64,000 nucleotides of DNA from Streptomyces noursei (lineage in GTDB: Bacteria > Actinomycetota > Actinomycetes > Streptomycetales > Streptomycetaceae). Numbering within the stretch: the stretch's first letter is position 1; each line of letters begins with the position of its first letter. Positions 8,602-16,888 of this stretch are shown in pieces. The notes under the pieces were generated by a model. That model was not told the DNA's origin. It searched no databases and was given only the letters and a program-made list of their open reading frames with translations. The DNA is taken from assembly GCF_001646665.1 (NCBI RefSeq), contig NZ_LWBU01000249.1:104907-168906 (forward strand), given 5' to 3'. Both the position numbers and the translations under genes were made by a program.

Positions 8602-9291
8602 TTACTTGCTGCGCGAGGCGGTCTTCTTGGCGGTGGTCTTGCGCGCCGTGGTCTTCTTGGCGGGCGCCTTCTTCGCCGTGGCCTTCTTCGCCGGCGCGGT
8701 GGTCTTGGCGGTGGTCTTCTTCGCCGCCGCCGCGGTGGTGGTCTTCTTGGCCGGCGTGGCCTTCTTGGCGGCCGCGGTGGTGGTCTTCTTGGCCGGGGTG
8801 GCCTTCTTCGCGGTCGTCGCCTTCTTGGCGGCCGTGGCCGTGGTCTTCTTGGCCGGCGTGGCCTTCTTGGCGGTCGTCGCCTTCTTGGCGGCGGCGGCCG
8901 AGGTCTTCTTGGCGGCCGCCTTCTTGCCGGCGGCCTTGGAGATGGTGGGCGGCGGGCCCGAAAGGCTGCCCTTGGGCGCCTTCTTGACGGCGACCTCGCC
9001 GCCCTTCGGGAGCTTCTTGGAGCCGCTGACCAGGTCCTTGAAGCCCTGACCGGCACGGAAGCGCGGAACGGAGGTCTTCTTGACCCGCACGCGCTCACCC
9101 GTCTGCGGGTTGCGGGCGTAGCGGGCCGGGCGGTCGACCTTCTCGAACGAGCCGAACCCGGTGACCGAGACGCGGTCACCGGCGACCACGGCACGGACGA
9201 TCGCGTCGAGCACCGCGTCGACAGCATCGGCGGCCTGCTGGCGGCCACCCATCTTGTCGGCAATCGCTTCTACGAGCTGCGCCTTGTTCAC
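8602..9291 (-). CDS. hupS: HU-family DNA-binding protein with histone H1-like tail (HupS type)
   Basis: A nucleoid-associated protein of 229 residues. Residues 1 to about 93 are a complete HU domain (MNKAQLVEAIADKMGG; VTGFGSFEKV; RARNPQTGE-like YARNPQTGERV; VPRFRAGQGFKDLV). The remaining 135 residues are almost only Lys, Ala and Thr in KKATPAKKTT/KKATTAKK repeats, like the tail of eukaryotic H1. In S. coelicolor the equivalent HupS is a sporulation-linked, chromosome-compacting protein; that role is inferred here from this shared two-part architecture. The gene is single, with an AT-rich upstream stretch (about 9300-9370) that probably holds its promoter. Confidence 0.94.
   Translation of the reverse strand: MNKAQLVEAIADKMGGRQQAADAVDAVLDAIVRAVVAGDRVSVTGFGSFEKVDRPARYARNPQTGERVRVKKTSVPRFRAGQGFKDLVSGSKKLPKGGEVAVKKAPKGSLSGPPPTISKAAGKKAAAKKTSAAAAKKATTAKKATPAKKTTATAAKKATTAKKATPAKKTTTAAAKKATPAKKTTTAAAAKKTTAKTTAPAKKATAKKAPAKKTTARKTTAKKTASRSK
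8640..8935. repeat. Degenerate in-frame repeats encoding the lysine/alanine tail of HupS
   Basis: The DNA contains many copies of a short GCCTTCTTGGC(C/G)G and GTGGTCTTCTTGGCC pattern on the + strand, coding for KKA and KKTT units on the other. This kind of repeat is prone to length change by slippage. Confidence 0.8.
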
Positions 9292-9431
9292 GTCTTCCCC
9301 TTCGGAGACATTGCCGGAACGAAAGTGTTCAAGCTTTTCGCACGTTAGGCAGATATATACCGCAAATCAAACACGAAACGGGCTAATCACCCTAGTGCCG
9401 CAATGAAGTCGGCCGCTGCGGAGTTCGAGTG

Positions 9432-9659
9432 TCAGTCCCCTTCGGGGATTCGGCCCTCGTCGAGGGCCTTCATCAACCGGTCGAGCCGCCTTGCCGCGCC
9501 TGCGAGATCGTGCTTCGCCACGGCCGTGACGGCCAACAGCTGCCGGGACAGCGTCATCCTTACGCCCTCCGGGACTTGCAGTTCGCGCACTCGGGTGTGC
9601 GCTTCTTTCAGTCGGGCTGCGACGGCCTGATAGAGCTCGAGTTGGCTGTCGCGTTCCAT
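9432..9659 (-). CDS. Small conserved hypothetical protein
   Basis: The ORF codes for 75 residues (MERDSQLELYQAVAARLKEA ...), mostly charged and likely alpha-helical, with no membrane segment or recognised motif. Codon usage is typical of neighbouring genes and it fills an otherwise empty gap upstream of hupS in the same direction, which supports it as real. No function can be assigned. Confidence 0.65.
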   Translation of the reverse strand: MERDSQLELYQAVAARLKEAHTRVRELQVPEGVRMTLSRQLLAVTAVAKHDLAGAARRLDRLMKALDEGRIPEGD

Positions 9660-10046
9660 GCACCGATTGTGCCATCTGGGGCGAGTTGTCGCCTCCGTAG
9701 GGGGTAACTGGCCTGTCCTGGCGGCATTTCACGGCCGACCGGGCGACCCGCTCACCGGAAGGCATCTACCCAGTAATCTCCGTTCGATGTACGGAAGTTG
9801 GGGCCCACCGCCCTGCCGTTCAGGGGGTCCGCGGGGGTGCCGTGCGGGATGTCGCCGACGTCAGCCGGATGGCCCCCCAAGCGCCCTTCCCGCCGACGGG
9901 CAAGGTCACTTTCGGCCATCGTCTCCGTGGTTCGCGCGGCGGAGTTGAGCCCCCTCGGAACGGCGGCCGCCGCCACGCACGACGGTGCCCCCGGCCGTGA
10001 TCGGCCGGGGGCACCGGAGGGTGTCGCGCGGGGGTGTCCTCGAGGG
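9660..10046. other. Gene-poor interval with leuD terminator
   Basis: No ORF in this 387-base interval has convincing coding character. A perfect 14-base-pair hairpin lies within it at 9984-10015, just downstream of leuD; the rest probably carries the promoter of the small gene to the left. Confidence 0.6.
9984..10015 (-). terminator. Terminator of the leuCD operon
   Basis: A perfect 14-base-pair stem (GGTGCCCCCGGCCG and its complement) with a TGAT loop begins about 30 bases after the leuD stop. Confidence 0.85.
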
Positions 10047-10640
10047 TCAGACCTGGAGGGTGCGCGGCTTGTACGACGGGCGCTTCGCCTCGTAGGCGGC
10101 GATGTCCGCCTCGTTCTGCAGGGTGATGCTGATGTCGTCCAGGCCGTTGAGCAGCCGCCAGCGGGCGTTCTCGTCGAGTTCGAACGCCGCGGTGATGCCC
10201 TGGGCGCGGACCTCACGGGCCTCCAGGTCGACGGTGATCTCCGCCTGCGGGTCGGTCTCGGTCAGCTCCCACAGCGCGTCCACCGTCGGCTGGTCGAGGA
10301 CCACGGTGAGCAGGCCGTTCTTCAGCGAGTTGCCGCGGAAGATGTCGGCGAAGCGGGAGGAGATGACGGCCTTGAAGCCGTAGTTCTGGAGCGCCCAGAC
10401 CGCGTGCTCGCGCGAGGAGCCGGTGCCGAAGTCGGGGCCGGCGACCAGGACCGTGGCGCCCTGCCGCTCGGGGCGGTTGAGGACGAACTCGGGGTCCTTG
10501 CGCCAGGCCTCGAACAGGCCGTCCTCGAAGCCGTCGCGGGTGACCTTCTTCAGCCAGTGGGCCGGGATGATCTGGTCGGTGTCCACATTGCTGCGGCGCA
10601 GCGGGACGGCCCGGCCGGTGTGGGTGGTGAAAGCTTCCAT
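10047..10640 (-). CDS. leuD: 3-isopropylmalate dehydratase small subunit
   Basis: LeuD is the small (swivelling) subunit that joins LeuC to isomerise 2-isopropylmalate to 3-isopropylmalate in leucine synthesis, and probably also citramalate to 3-methylmalate. Across 197 residues the family blocks are present: RRSNVDTDQIIPA, the AGPDFGTGSSREHAVWAL substrate-specificity loop, and SRFADIFRGNSLKNGLL. Its start is six bases beyond the leuC stop, so the two form one operon. Confidence 0.97.
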   Translation of the reverse strand: MEAFTTHTGRAVPLRRSNVDTDQIIPAHWLKKVTRDGFEDGLFEAWRKDPEFVLNRPERQGATVLVAGPDFGTGSSREHAVWALQNYGFKAVISSRFADIFRGNSLKNGLLTVVLDQPTVDALWELTETDPQAEITVDLEAREVRAQGITAAFELDENARWRLLNGLDDISITLQNEADIAAYEAKRPSYKPRTLQV

Positions 10641-10646
10641 GGTTGC

Positions 10647-12071
10647 TCAGACTCCGGCGGTCGCGGGGGCTTCGGACAGGTCGGCGGGCGAGGCCAGGTG
10701 GCCCAGCACCGCGGTGGCGGCGGCGACCTGGGGCGACACCAGGTGGGTGCGGCCGCCCTTGCCCTGCCTGCCCTCGAAGTTGCGGTTGGAGGTGGAGGCG
10801 GAACGCTCGCCGGGGGCGAGTTGGTCGGGGTTCATGCCCAGGCACATCGAGCAGCCCGCGTGCCGCCATTCGGCGCCGGCCTCCTTGAAGACCTTGTCCA
10901 GGCCCTCCTCGACCGCCTGCAGGGCGACCCGGACCGAGCCGGGGACGACCAGCATCCGTACGCCGTCGGCGACTTTGCGGCCGTCCAGGATGCCGGCGGC
11001 GGAGCGCAGGTCCTCGATGCGGCCGTTGGTGCAGGAGCCCACGAAGACGGTGTCGACCTTGATGTCGCGCAGCGGCTGTCCGGCGGTCAACCCCATGTAC
11101 TTCAGGGCGTTCTCGGCGGCCAGGCGCTCCGAAGCGTCTTCGTACGAAGCCGGGTCGGGGACCGACGCCGAAAGCGGCGCACCCTGGCCGGGGTTGGTGC
11201 CCCAGGTGACGAAGGGGGCCAGCTCGGAGGCGTCGATGACGACCTCGGCGTCGAAGACCGCGTCCTCGTCGCTGCGCAGCGTCTTCCAGTAGGCGACCGC
11301 CGCGTCCCAGTCCTCGCCCTCGGGGGCGTGCGCACGGCCCTCGAGGTAGGCGAAGGTGGTCTCGTCCGGGGCGATCATGCCCGCGCGGGCACCGGCCTCG
11401 ATCGACATGTTGCAGATGGTCATGCGGGCCTCCATCGAGAGTTTCTCGATGGCGGGGCCGCGGTACTCCAGGACGTAGCCCTGGCCGCCGCCGGTGCCGA
11501 TCCTGGCGATGATCGCCAGGATGAGGTCCTTGGCGGTGACGTCCTCGGGCAGCTCCCCGTCGACGGTGATCGCCATGGTCTTGGGGCGGGCCATGGGCAG
11601 CGTCTGGGTGGCGAGGACGTGCTCGACCTGGGAGGTGCCGATACCGAAGGCGAGCGCGCCGAAGGCGCCGTGCGTGGAGGTGTGGGAGTCGCCGCAGACC
11701 ACGGTGGTGCCCGGCTGGGTCAGGCCCAGCTGCGGTCCCACGACGTGGACGACGCCCTGCTCGACGTCGCCCAGGGGGTGCAGGCGGACACCGAAGTCGG
11801 CGCAGTTCTTGCGCAGCGTCTCCAGCTGGACCCGGGAGACCGGGTCGGCGATGGGCTTGTCGATGTCGAGGGTGGGGGTGTTGTGGTCCTCGGTCGCGAT
11901 GGTGAGGTCGAGGCGCCGCACCTGCCGGCCGCTCTTGCGCAGACCGTCGAAGGCCTGGGGGCTGGTCACCTCGTGCAGCAGGTGCAGATCGATGAAGAGC
12001 AGGTCGGGCTCGCCTTCGGCGCGCCGGACGACATGGTCGTCCCAGACCTTCTCCGCGAGAGTCCTACCCAT
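10647..12071 (-). CDS. leuC: 3-isopropylmalate dehydratase large subunit
   Basis: LeuC carries the [4Fe-4S] cluster of isopropylmalate isomerase. The three cluster cysteines are visible: C347 in GSCTNGR and C407/C410 in CSMC. VCGDSHTSTHGAFGALAFGIG and the HVLATQTL region are typical of the aconitase superfamily. The 474-residue length is normal. The ATG is preceded by GGAGGGAAAG. It is divergent from ndgR, whose product in streptomycetes (NdgR/AreB) regulates leuCD; the shared upstream region holds inverted repeats. Confidence 0.97.
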   Translation of the reverse strand: MGRTLAEKVWDDHVVRRAEGEPDLLFIDLHLLHEVTSPQAFDGLRKSGRQVRRLDLTIATEDHNTPTLDIDKPIADPVSRVQLETLRKNCADFGVRLHPLGDVEQGVVHVVGPQLGLTQPGTTVVCGDSHTSTHGAFGALAFGIGTSQVEHVLATQTLPMARPKTMAITVDGELPEDVTAKDLILAIIARIGTGGGQGYVLEYRGPAIEKLSMEARMTICNMSIEAGARAGMIAPDETTFAYLEGRAHAPEGEDWDAAVAYWKTLRSDEDAVFDAEVVIDASELAPFVTWGTNPGQGAPLSASVPDPASYEDASERLAAENALKYMGLTAGQPLRDIKVDTVFVGSCTNGRIEDLRSAAGILDGRKVADGVRMLVVPGSVRVALQAVEEGLDKVFKEAGAEWRHAGCSMCLGMNPDQLAPGERSASTSNRNFEGRQGKGGRTHLVSPQVAAATAVLGHLASPADLSEAPATAGV

Positions 12072-12259
12072 CGCTTTCCCTCCGGCCGGCGTGGTGTGCC
12101 GGCTCCTCTAGAGATCTGTGGGCCCACGCCCGTAAACCCACGTTTCACGTGCTGGACGTCGACATCGGACCCGTTGGTCCCCGGGCCGTACGTACAGGGT
12201 GGCAAGTTCCGGGAAAAATTGAACTTGCGTTTCACAGAGTGAGACGTGAATATCGTTGC
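12072..12259. promoter_or_regulatory. leuC-ndgR divergent control region with inverted repeats
   Basis: Two dyads stand out. GCAAGTTC (12202-12209) and GAACTTGC (12221-12228) form a perfect 8-base inverted repeat with an 11-base A-rich spacer. TTCAC (12231-12235) and GTGAA (12246-12250) flank a 10-base spacer just before the ndgR start. Both are plausible sites for the IclR-type regulator encoded next door; which one is used cannot be told from sequence. Confidence 0.5.
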
Positions 12260-12976
12260 ATGGACAACTCTAGCGGCGTCGGCGTTCTCGACAAGGCAGC
12301 TCTGGTATTGAGCGCCCTGGAGTCCGGTCCGGCCACCCTCGCCGGGCTGGTCGCGGCGACAGGGCTCGCACGACCCACGGCACACCGTCTTGCCGTGGCA
12401 CTGGAACACCACCGGATGGTGGCGAGGGACATGCAGGGCCGGTTCATCCTCGGCCCGCGGCTGGCGGAGCTCGCCGCCGCGGCCGGCGAGGACCGTCTGC
12501 TGGCCACGGCGGGACCGGTACTCACCCACCTGCGGGACGTGACCGGCGAGAGCGCGCAGCTCTACCGCCGCCAGGGCGACATGCGCATCTGCGTCGCCGC
12601 GGCGGAGCGGCTGTCCGGTCTGCGGGACACCGTGCCGGTCGGCTCGACCCTCACGATGAAGGCCGGCTCGTCGGCCCAGATCCTGATGGCCTGGGAGGAG
12701 CCCGAGCGGCTGCACCGGGGTCTGCAGGGGGCCCGCTTCACGGCGACGGCCCTGTCGGGCGTACGCCGCCGTGGCTGGGCCCAGTCGATCGGTGAGCGCG
12801 AGCCGGGGGTGGCGTCCGTCTCCGCGCCCGTGCGGGGCCCCTCGAACCGGGTGGTGGCCGCCGTGTCGGTCTCGGGCCCGATCGAGCGCCTGACCCGCCA
12901 CCCGGGCCGGATGCACGCCCAGGCGGTCATCGACGCCGCCGCCCGGCTCTCGGACGCGCTGCGGCGCTCCGGCTGA
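12260..12976 (+). CDS. ndgR: IclR-family regulator NdgR/AreB type
   Basis: The 238-residue protein has an N-terminal winged helix-turn-helix (about residues 10-70, GLARPTAHRLAVALEHH) and an IclR effector domain. Its position divergent from leuCD matches NdgR of S. coelicolor and AreB of S. clavuligerus, which control leucine genes and link amino-acid status to other metabolism. The ATG at 12260 gives the usual short N-terminus (MDNSSGVGVLDKAALVLSAL). No strong ribosome binding site is visible before it. A bidirectional terminator closes it. Confidence 0.93.
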   Translation: MDNSSGVGVLDKAALVLSALESGPATLAGLVAATGLARPTAHRLAVALEHHRMVARDMQGRFILGPRLAELAAAAGEDRLLATAGPVLTHLRDVTGESAQLYRRQGDMRICVAAAERLSGLRDTVPVGSTLTMKAGSSAQILMAWEEPERLHRGLQGARFTATALSGVRRRGWAQSIGEREPGVASVSAPVRGPSNRVVAAVSVSGPIERLTRHPGRMHAQAVIDAAARLSDALRRSG

Positions 12977-13067
12977 TCACCGTTCCTGCTGCCGACTCCC
13001 GGTCCACCGCTCCAACGCCGCAGCGGTGGGCCGGAGTTGTTCGGCGCTCTCTGCTGTTGTCGGACGC

Positions 13068-13101
13068 GAAGAAGCCCTCCCCTGCTGGGGAGGGCTTCTT
13101 C
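13068..13101. terminator. Bidirectional terminator between ndgR and the tRNA cluster
   Basis: A perfect 15-base-pair stem (GAAGAAGCCCTCCCC and complement) with a TGCT loop. It ends ndgR from the left and the tRNA transcript from the right. Confidence 0.9.
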
Positions 13102-13107
13102 TGTGCG

Positions 13108-13180
13108 TACCCCCGACCGGATTCGAACCGGCGCTACCGCCTTGAGAGGGCGGCGTGCTAGGCCGCTACACAACGGGGGC
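13108..13180 (-). tRNA. tRNA-Glu (CTC)
   Basis: A 73-base cloverleaf on the minus strand: acceptor GCCCCCG pairs with CGGGGGT, the anticodon loop reads CCTCTCAAGG with anticodon CTC, and the T arm carries GGTTCGAATCC. The 3' CCA is not encoded. It is the last of five tRNA genes in the cluster. Confidence 0.97.
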
Positions 13181-13198
13181 AAGATCAGTGATGATCCG

Positions 13199-13270
13199 CT
13201 GGCCTACCAGGACTCGAACCTAGACTAACTGAACCAGAATCAGTCGTGCTGCCAATTACACCATAGGCCA
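13199..13270 (-). tRNA. tRNA-Gln (CTG)
   Basis: A 72-base cloverleaf on the minus strand with acceptor TGGCCTA/TAGGCCA and anticodon stem ACTGA-TTCTGGT-TCAGT, anticodon CTG. T loop GGTTCGAGTCC. CCA is not encoded. Confidence 0.97.
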
Positions 13271-13291
13271 CTGGTGGCTTAGACCAGTTGG

Positions 13292-13364
13292 TACCCCCGA
13301 CCGGATTCGAACCGGCGCTACCGCCTTGAGAGGGCGGCGTGCTAGGCCGCTACACAACGGGGGC
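13292..13364 (-). tRNA. tRNA-Glu (CTC), second copy
   Basis: The mature sequence is identical to the tRNA-Glu at 13108-13180. Only the spacers differ. Confidence 0.97.
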
Positions 13365-13424
13365 CCTAGCGATCCTGCATCGAGATCATGGGTGCGACCC
13401 AGACGATCTCGCGGGAAGGATCTG

Positions 13425-13497
13425 TACCCCCGACCGGATTCGAACCGGCGCTACCGCCTTGAGAGGGCGGCGTGCTAGGCCGCTACACAACGGGGGC
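13425..13497 (-). tRNA. tRNA-Glu (CTC), third copy
   Basis: The mature sequence is identical to the other two tRNA-Glu copies, anticodon CTC. Confidence 0.97.
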
Positions 13498-13536
13498 TTT
13501 GCGGATGCCATCCGCGATGCAGATAAGCTCTGCGAG

Positions 13537-13608
13537 CTGGCCTACCAGGACTCGAACCTAGACTAACTGAACCAGAATCAGTCGTGCTGCCAATTACACC
13601 ATAGGCCA
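13537..13608 (-). tRNA. tRNA-Gln (CTG), second copy
   Basis: Identical to the tRNA-Gln at 13199-13270. It is the first gene of the cluster on the minus strand, so the cluster promoter should lie within about 13610-13700. Confidence 0.97.
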
Positions 13609-13697
13609 CCAAAACGCAACCCCCGACGGGGATTTTGTTCGGGTTACGCTTCCGGGTTCCGGCCTTTCGGCCCGCTCCCCTCGGCGCAGGAAGAACA

Positions 13698-14417
13698 TTA
13701 CCCGAAGGAGTCCGGGGCTCCAAAACGGGTATCGCCGCGCAGCAGGCCGGGGAGCTGGTCCAGGCCCGTGATCCTGGTCAGCTCGGGCCTGCCGCCCTTC
13801 CCGGTACGGTCCAGCCAGATGCCGGTGAGCCCCGCCTCGACGGCGCCACGGGCGTCGATGTCCGGCTGGTCGCCGACGTACGCGACGTCCGCCGGGCGCA
13901 GCCGGAGGGCGTCGCAGGCGGCGTGGAAGGCCGCGGGGTCGGGCTTGGCCACCCCCAGCTCGGCCGCGCACAGCAGGGCCTCGAAACGGTCCCGTACGCC
14001 CAGGACGCGCAGCTTGCGCTCCTGGTTGTGGACGGAGGAGTTCGACAGGGCGGCGTGCCGGTAGTCGGCGGCCAGCAGCTCCAGGGCGGGCAGGGTGTCG
14101 GGGAACAGCTCCCACGCGGCCTCGTAGTGGCGCAGGTACCGCCGGAACCAGGCGTCCGCCTCGTCGTCGGTCATGCTCCTGCCGAGGAAGTCCCGCACCC
14201 GGTCGCGCCGCTGCTCCTCGAACCCCACGCCGCCGGCCTCGAAGCGCTGCCAGTGGAGGGCCGTGAGCTCCTTCCAGCGGGTGAGGGCCCGGTCGACGGA
14301 GTCGTACCCGTCGGCCAGGCCCTCGGCGCGCAGGTGGCGCAGCATGCCGGCGCGGTCGGCGCTCGCGTAGTCGAAGATCGTGTCGTCGATGTCCCACAGG
14401 ATCGCGCGGATCGGCAT
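13698..14417 (-). CDS. HAD-superfamily hydrolase
   Basis: The 239-residue protein has the HAD motifs in order: I, ILWDIDDTIFDY (nucleophile Asp in DIDDT) at residues 5-16; II, ALSNSS; III, the lysine in GVAKPDP; IV, YVGDQPDID. It is therefore a Mg-dependent phosphatase of subfamily I with a helical cap, resembling YjjG/phosphoglycolate-phosphatase types. The substrate is unknown. The ATG at 14417 is the natural start; the longer in-frame ORF is a gltX shadow. It lies between gltX and the tRNA cluster on the same strand. Confidence 0.9.
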   Translation of the reverse strand: MPIRAILWDIDDTIFDYASADRAGMLRHLRAEGLADGYDSVDRALTRWKELTALHWQRFEAGGVGFEEQRRDRVRDFLGRSMTDDEADAWFRRYLRHYEAAWELFPDTLPALELLAADYRHAALSNSSVHNQERKLRVLGVRDRFEALLCAAELGVAKPDPAAFHAACDALRLRPADVAYVGDQPDIDARGAVEAGLTGIWLDRTGKGGRPELTRITGLDQLPGLLRGDTRFGAPDSFG

Positions 14418-14498
14418 GGGCCCGAGCCTACGCGGCGACGGCGCCGTGCCGGGCGCGGACGGCCGGGAAAGCGGCGGGGTGGCCGGGGGGCCGGGACG

Positions 14499-14544
14499 GC
14501 GAAGGGGGGCGGCCACCGGTGCACCGGTGGCCGCCCCCCTTCGC
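14499..14544 (-). terminator. Terminator of gltX (23-base perfect palindrome)
   Basis: Bases 14499-14544 are a perfect inverted repeat with no spacer, centred between 14521 and 14522. It begins just after the gltX stop and is expected to form a very stable RNA hairpin ahead of the HAD gene. Confidence 0.8.
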
Positions 14545-14554
14545 GTACGGGACG

Positions 14555-16027
14555 TTACGACGCGAGCTTCGCCAGCGCGGCGTCGATGCGCGCGAGGGTG
14601 CGCTCCTTGCCGAGGATCTCCAGGGACTCGAAGAGCGGCAGGCCGACCGTGCGGCCGGTGACGGCGACGCGGACGGGGGCCTGGGCCTTGCCGAGCTTGA
14701 GGCCGTGCTCCTCGCCGGCGGCGAGGACCGCGTTCTTCAGGGACTCGGGGCTGGTCCAGTCCGCGGCCTCCAGCTTGGCGCGGGCCGTGCGCAGGAGGGC
14801 GTCGGAGCCCTCCTTCATGGCCTTCTGCCAGGACGCCTCGTCCTGGACCGGCTCCTTCAGGAACAGGAAGTCGACGTTGGCCGTGATCTCGGAGAGGACG
14901 GTCAGCCGCGTCTGGGCGTGCGGGGCGATGGCCTCCCAGGCCGCCCGGTCGAAGTCCTCCGGCGCCCAGGGGGCGTGCGGGGCCCGCAGCCACGGCTCGC
15001 AGGCCTCCGTGAACGCCTTCACGTCCAGCATCCGGATGTGGTCGCCGTTGATCGACTCGGCCTTCTTGAGGTCGAAGCGGGCCGGATTGGCGTTGACGTC
15101 GGCGATGTCGAACTTCGCCACCATCTCGGGGATGGTGAAGACGTCCTGGTCGGCGGAGAAGGACCAGCCCAGCAGGGAGAGGTAGTTCAGCAGGCCCTCG
15201 GGGAGGAAGCCGCGCTCCCGGTAGATGTTGAGGGACGCCTGCGGGTCGCGCTTGGAGAGCTTCTTGTTGCCCTCGCCCATGACGTACGGCAGGTGGCCGA
15301 AGACGGGGACGTCCTTGGCGACGCCCAGCTCGATCAGTGCCTTGTAGAGGGCGATCTGGCGCGGGGTGGAGGAGAGCAGGTCCTCGCCGCGCAGGACGTG
15401 GGTGATCTCCATCAGCGCGTCGTCGACGGGGTTGACGAGCGTGTAGAGGGGGGCGCCGTTGGCGCGGACGATGCCGTAGTCCGGGACGTTGTCCGGGGTG
15501 AAGGTGAGTTCGCCGCGGACCACGTCGGTGAAGGTGATCGGCTCGTCGGGCATCCGGAAGCGGACGATCGCCTCGCGGCCCTCCGCCTCGTACGCCGCCT
15601 TCTGCTCGTCGGTGAGGTCGCGGCACGTGCCGTCGTACCCGGACGGCCGGCCGGCGGCGCGGGCGGCCTCGCGGCGCTCGTCGAGCTCGGTGGCGGTGCA
15701 GTAGCAGCGGTACGCGTAGCCGCCGGCGAGCAGCTTGTCGGCGACGTCCTTGTAGATGTCCATGCGCTGCGACTGGCGGTACGGGGCGTGGGGGCCGCCG
15801 GTCTCGGGGCCCTCGTCCCAGTCGAGGCCGAGCCAGCGCAGCGAGTCGAGGAGCTGCTCGTAGGACTCCTCCGAGTCGCGGGCCGCGTCGGTGTCCTCGA
15901 TGCGGAAGACCATGGTGCCCTGGTTGTGCCGGGCGAAGGCCCAGTTGAACAGGGCGGTGCGGACCAGGCCCACGTGGGGGTTGCCGGTCGGCGAGGGACA
16001 GAAACGTACGCGGATCGCGTTAGCCAC
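14555..16027 (-). CDS. gltX: Glutamyl-tRNA synthetase
   Basis: This class I synthetase charges tRNA-Glu; in actinobacteria, which generally lack GlnRS, it also misacylates tRNA-Gln with glutamate for later amidation by GatCAB. The 490-residue product shows the HIGH-type motif in FCPSPTGNPHVGL at the N-terminus and the KMSKS-type KKLSKRDPQ near residue 255. Its first bases overlap the end of the FAH-family gene by eight bases. Downstream on the same strand lie tRNA-Gln and tRNA-Glu genes, both substrates of such an enzyme. Confidence 0.97.
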   Translation of the reverse strand: MANAIRVRFCPSPTGNPHVGLVRTALFNWAFARHNQGTMVFRIEDTDAARDSEESYEQLLDSLRWLGLDWDEGPETGGPHAPYRQSQRMDIYKDVADKLLAGGYAYRCYCTATELDERREAARAAGRPSGYDGTCRDLTDEQKAAYEAEGREAIVRFRMPDEPITFTDVVRGELTFTPDNVPDYGIVRANGAPLYTLVNPVDDALMEITHVLRGEDLLSSTPRQIALYKALIELGVAKDVPVFGHLPYVMGEGNKKLSKRDPQASLNIYRERGFLPEGLLNYLSLLGWSFSADQDVFTIPEMVAKFDIADVNANPARFDLKKAESINGDHIRMLDVKAFTEACEPWLRAPHAPWAPEDFDRAAWEAIAPHAQTRLTVLSEITANVDFLFLKEPVQDEASWQKAMKEGSDALLRTARAKLEAADWTSPESLKNAVLAAGEEHGLKLGKAQAPVRVAVTGRTVGLPLFESLEILGKERTLARIDAALAKLAS

Positions 16028-16808
16028 GCTTGATCACCTTGTTGGTGAGAGTGCCGATGCCTTCGATGGTGACGGCGACCTCGTCGCCGACGTTGAGCGG
16101 TCCGACTCCGGCCGGGGTGCCCGTGAGGATGACGTCGCCCGGGAGCAGCGTCATGGCCTCGGTGATGTGGACGACGAGGTCCTCGACGGAGCGGACCATG
16201 TCGCTCGTACGACCCAGCTGGCGCTGTTCCCCGTTGACGGTGCACTGGATCGTGACGTCGGAGGGGTCGAGGGAGGTCTCCACCCAGGGGCCCAGGGGGC
16301 AGGCGGTGTCGAAGCCCTTGGCGCGCGCCCACTGGTTCTCGCGCCGCTGGACGTCCCGGGCGGTGACGTCGTTGGCGCAGGTGTAGCCGAGGACGACGTC
16401 CTTGACCCGCTCGCGCGGGACCTCGCGGCACATGCGGCCGATCACCACGGCGAGCTCCGCCTCGTGGTGCAGCTCGTTCGAGAAGGAGGGGTACTCGATG
16501 GCGTCGCCGGAGCCGATGACCGAGGTGGTGGGCTTGAAGAAGGCGACGGGGGCGTCCGGGACCTCGTTGCCGAGCTCCGCGGCGTGCTCCGCGTAGTTGC
16601 GGCCGATGGCCACGACCTTGTTGGGCAGGACGGGCGGCAGCAGCCGGACCTTGCTCAGCGGGACCTTCGTCCCGCTGAGTTCGAAGTCTCCGTACGGAAT
16701 ACCCTTGATGATGTCGAGGACGAGACCGCCCTCCTCGCCGGGGGCGCTGTCGCCCTCGACCGCGCCGAAGGCGACATTGCCGTCGATGGAGAACCTGGCG
16801 ATGCGCAC
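16020..16808 (-). CDS. Fumarylacetoacetate hydrolase (FAH) family protein
   Basis: The 262-residue protein has the FAH-fold metal-binding residues in HHEAELAVVIG, with NYAEHAAELG, CANDVTARDVQ and LTGTPAGVGPL following. Family members hydrolyse or decarboxylate acyl-pyruvates and related diketo acids (FAHD1, HpcE types). No aromatic-degradation genes are nearby, so the substrate is open; an oxaloacetate/acylpyruvase-like housekeeping role is possible. It overlaps gltX by eight bases and probably shares its transcript. Confidence 0.9.
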   Translation of the reverse strand: MRIARFSIDGNVAFGAVEGDSAPGEEGGLVLDIIKGIPYGDFELSGTKVPLSKVRLLPPVLPNKVVAIGRNYAEHAAELGNEVPDAPVAFFKPTTSVIGSGDAIEYPSFSNELHHEAELAVVIGRMCREVPRERVKDVVLGYTCANDVTARDVQRRENQWARAKGFDTACPLGPWVETSLDPSDVTIQCTVNGEQRQLGRTSDMVRSVEDLVVHITEAMTLLPGDVILTGTPAGVGPLNVGDEVAVTIEGIGTLTNKVIKRG

Positions 16809-16888
16809 GGGATGCCGCGCCCCTTACTTCCGCTTGCTGGAGTCTGACGTCCCAGGCTAACGCGGGAGGCGCACGCCGCCCGCCGTCG

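Noticed and set aside
13108..13608. Prophage or integrative-element attachment site at the tRNA cluster
   Set aside because: All tRNAs are intact repeats of each other, there is no integrase, and flanking genes are core.
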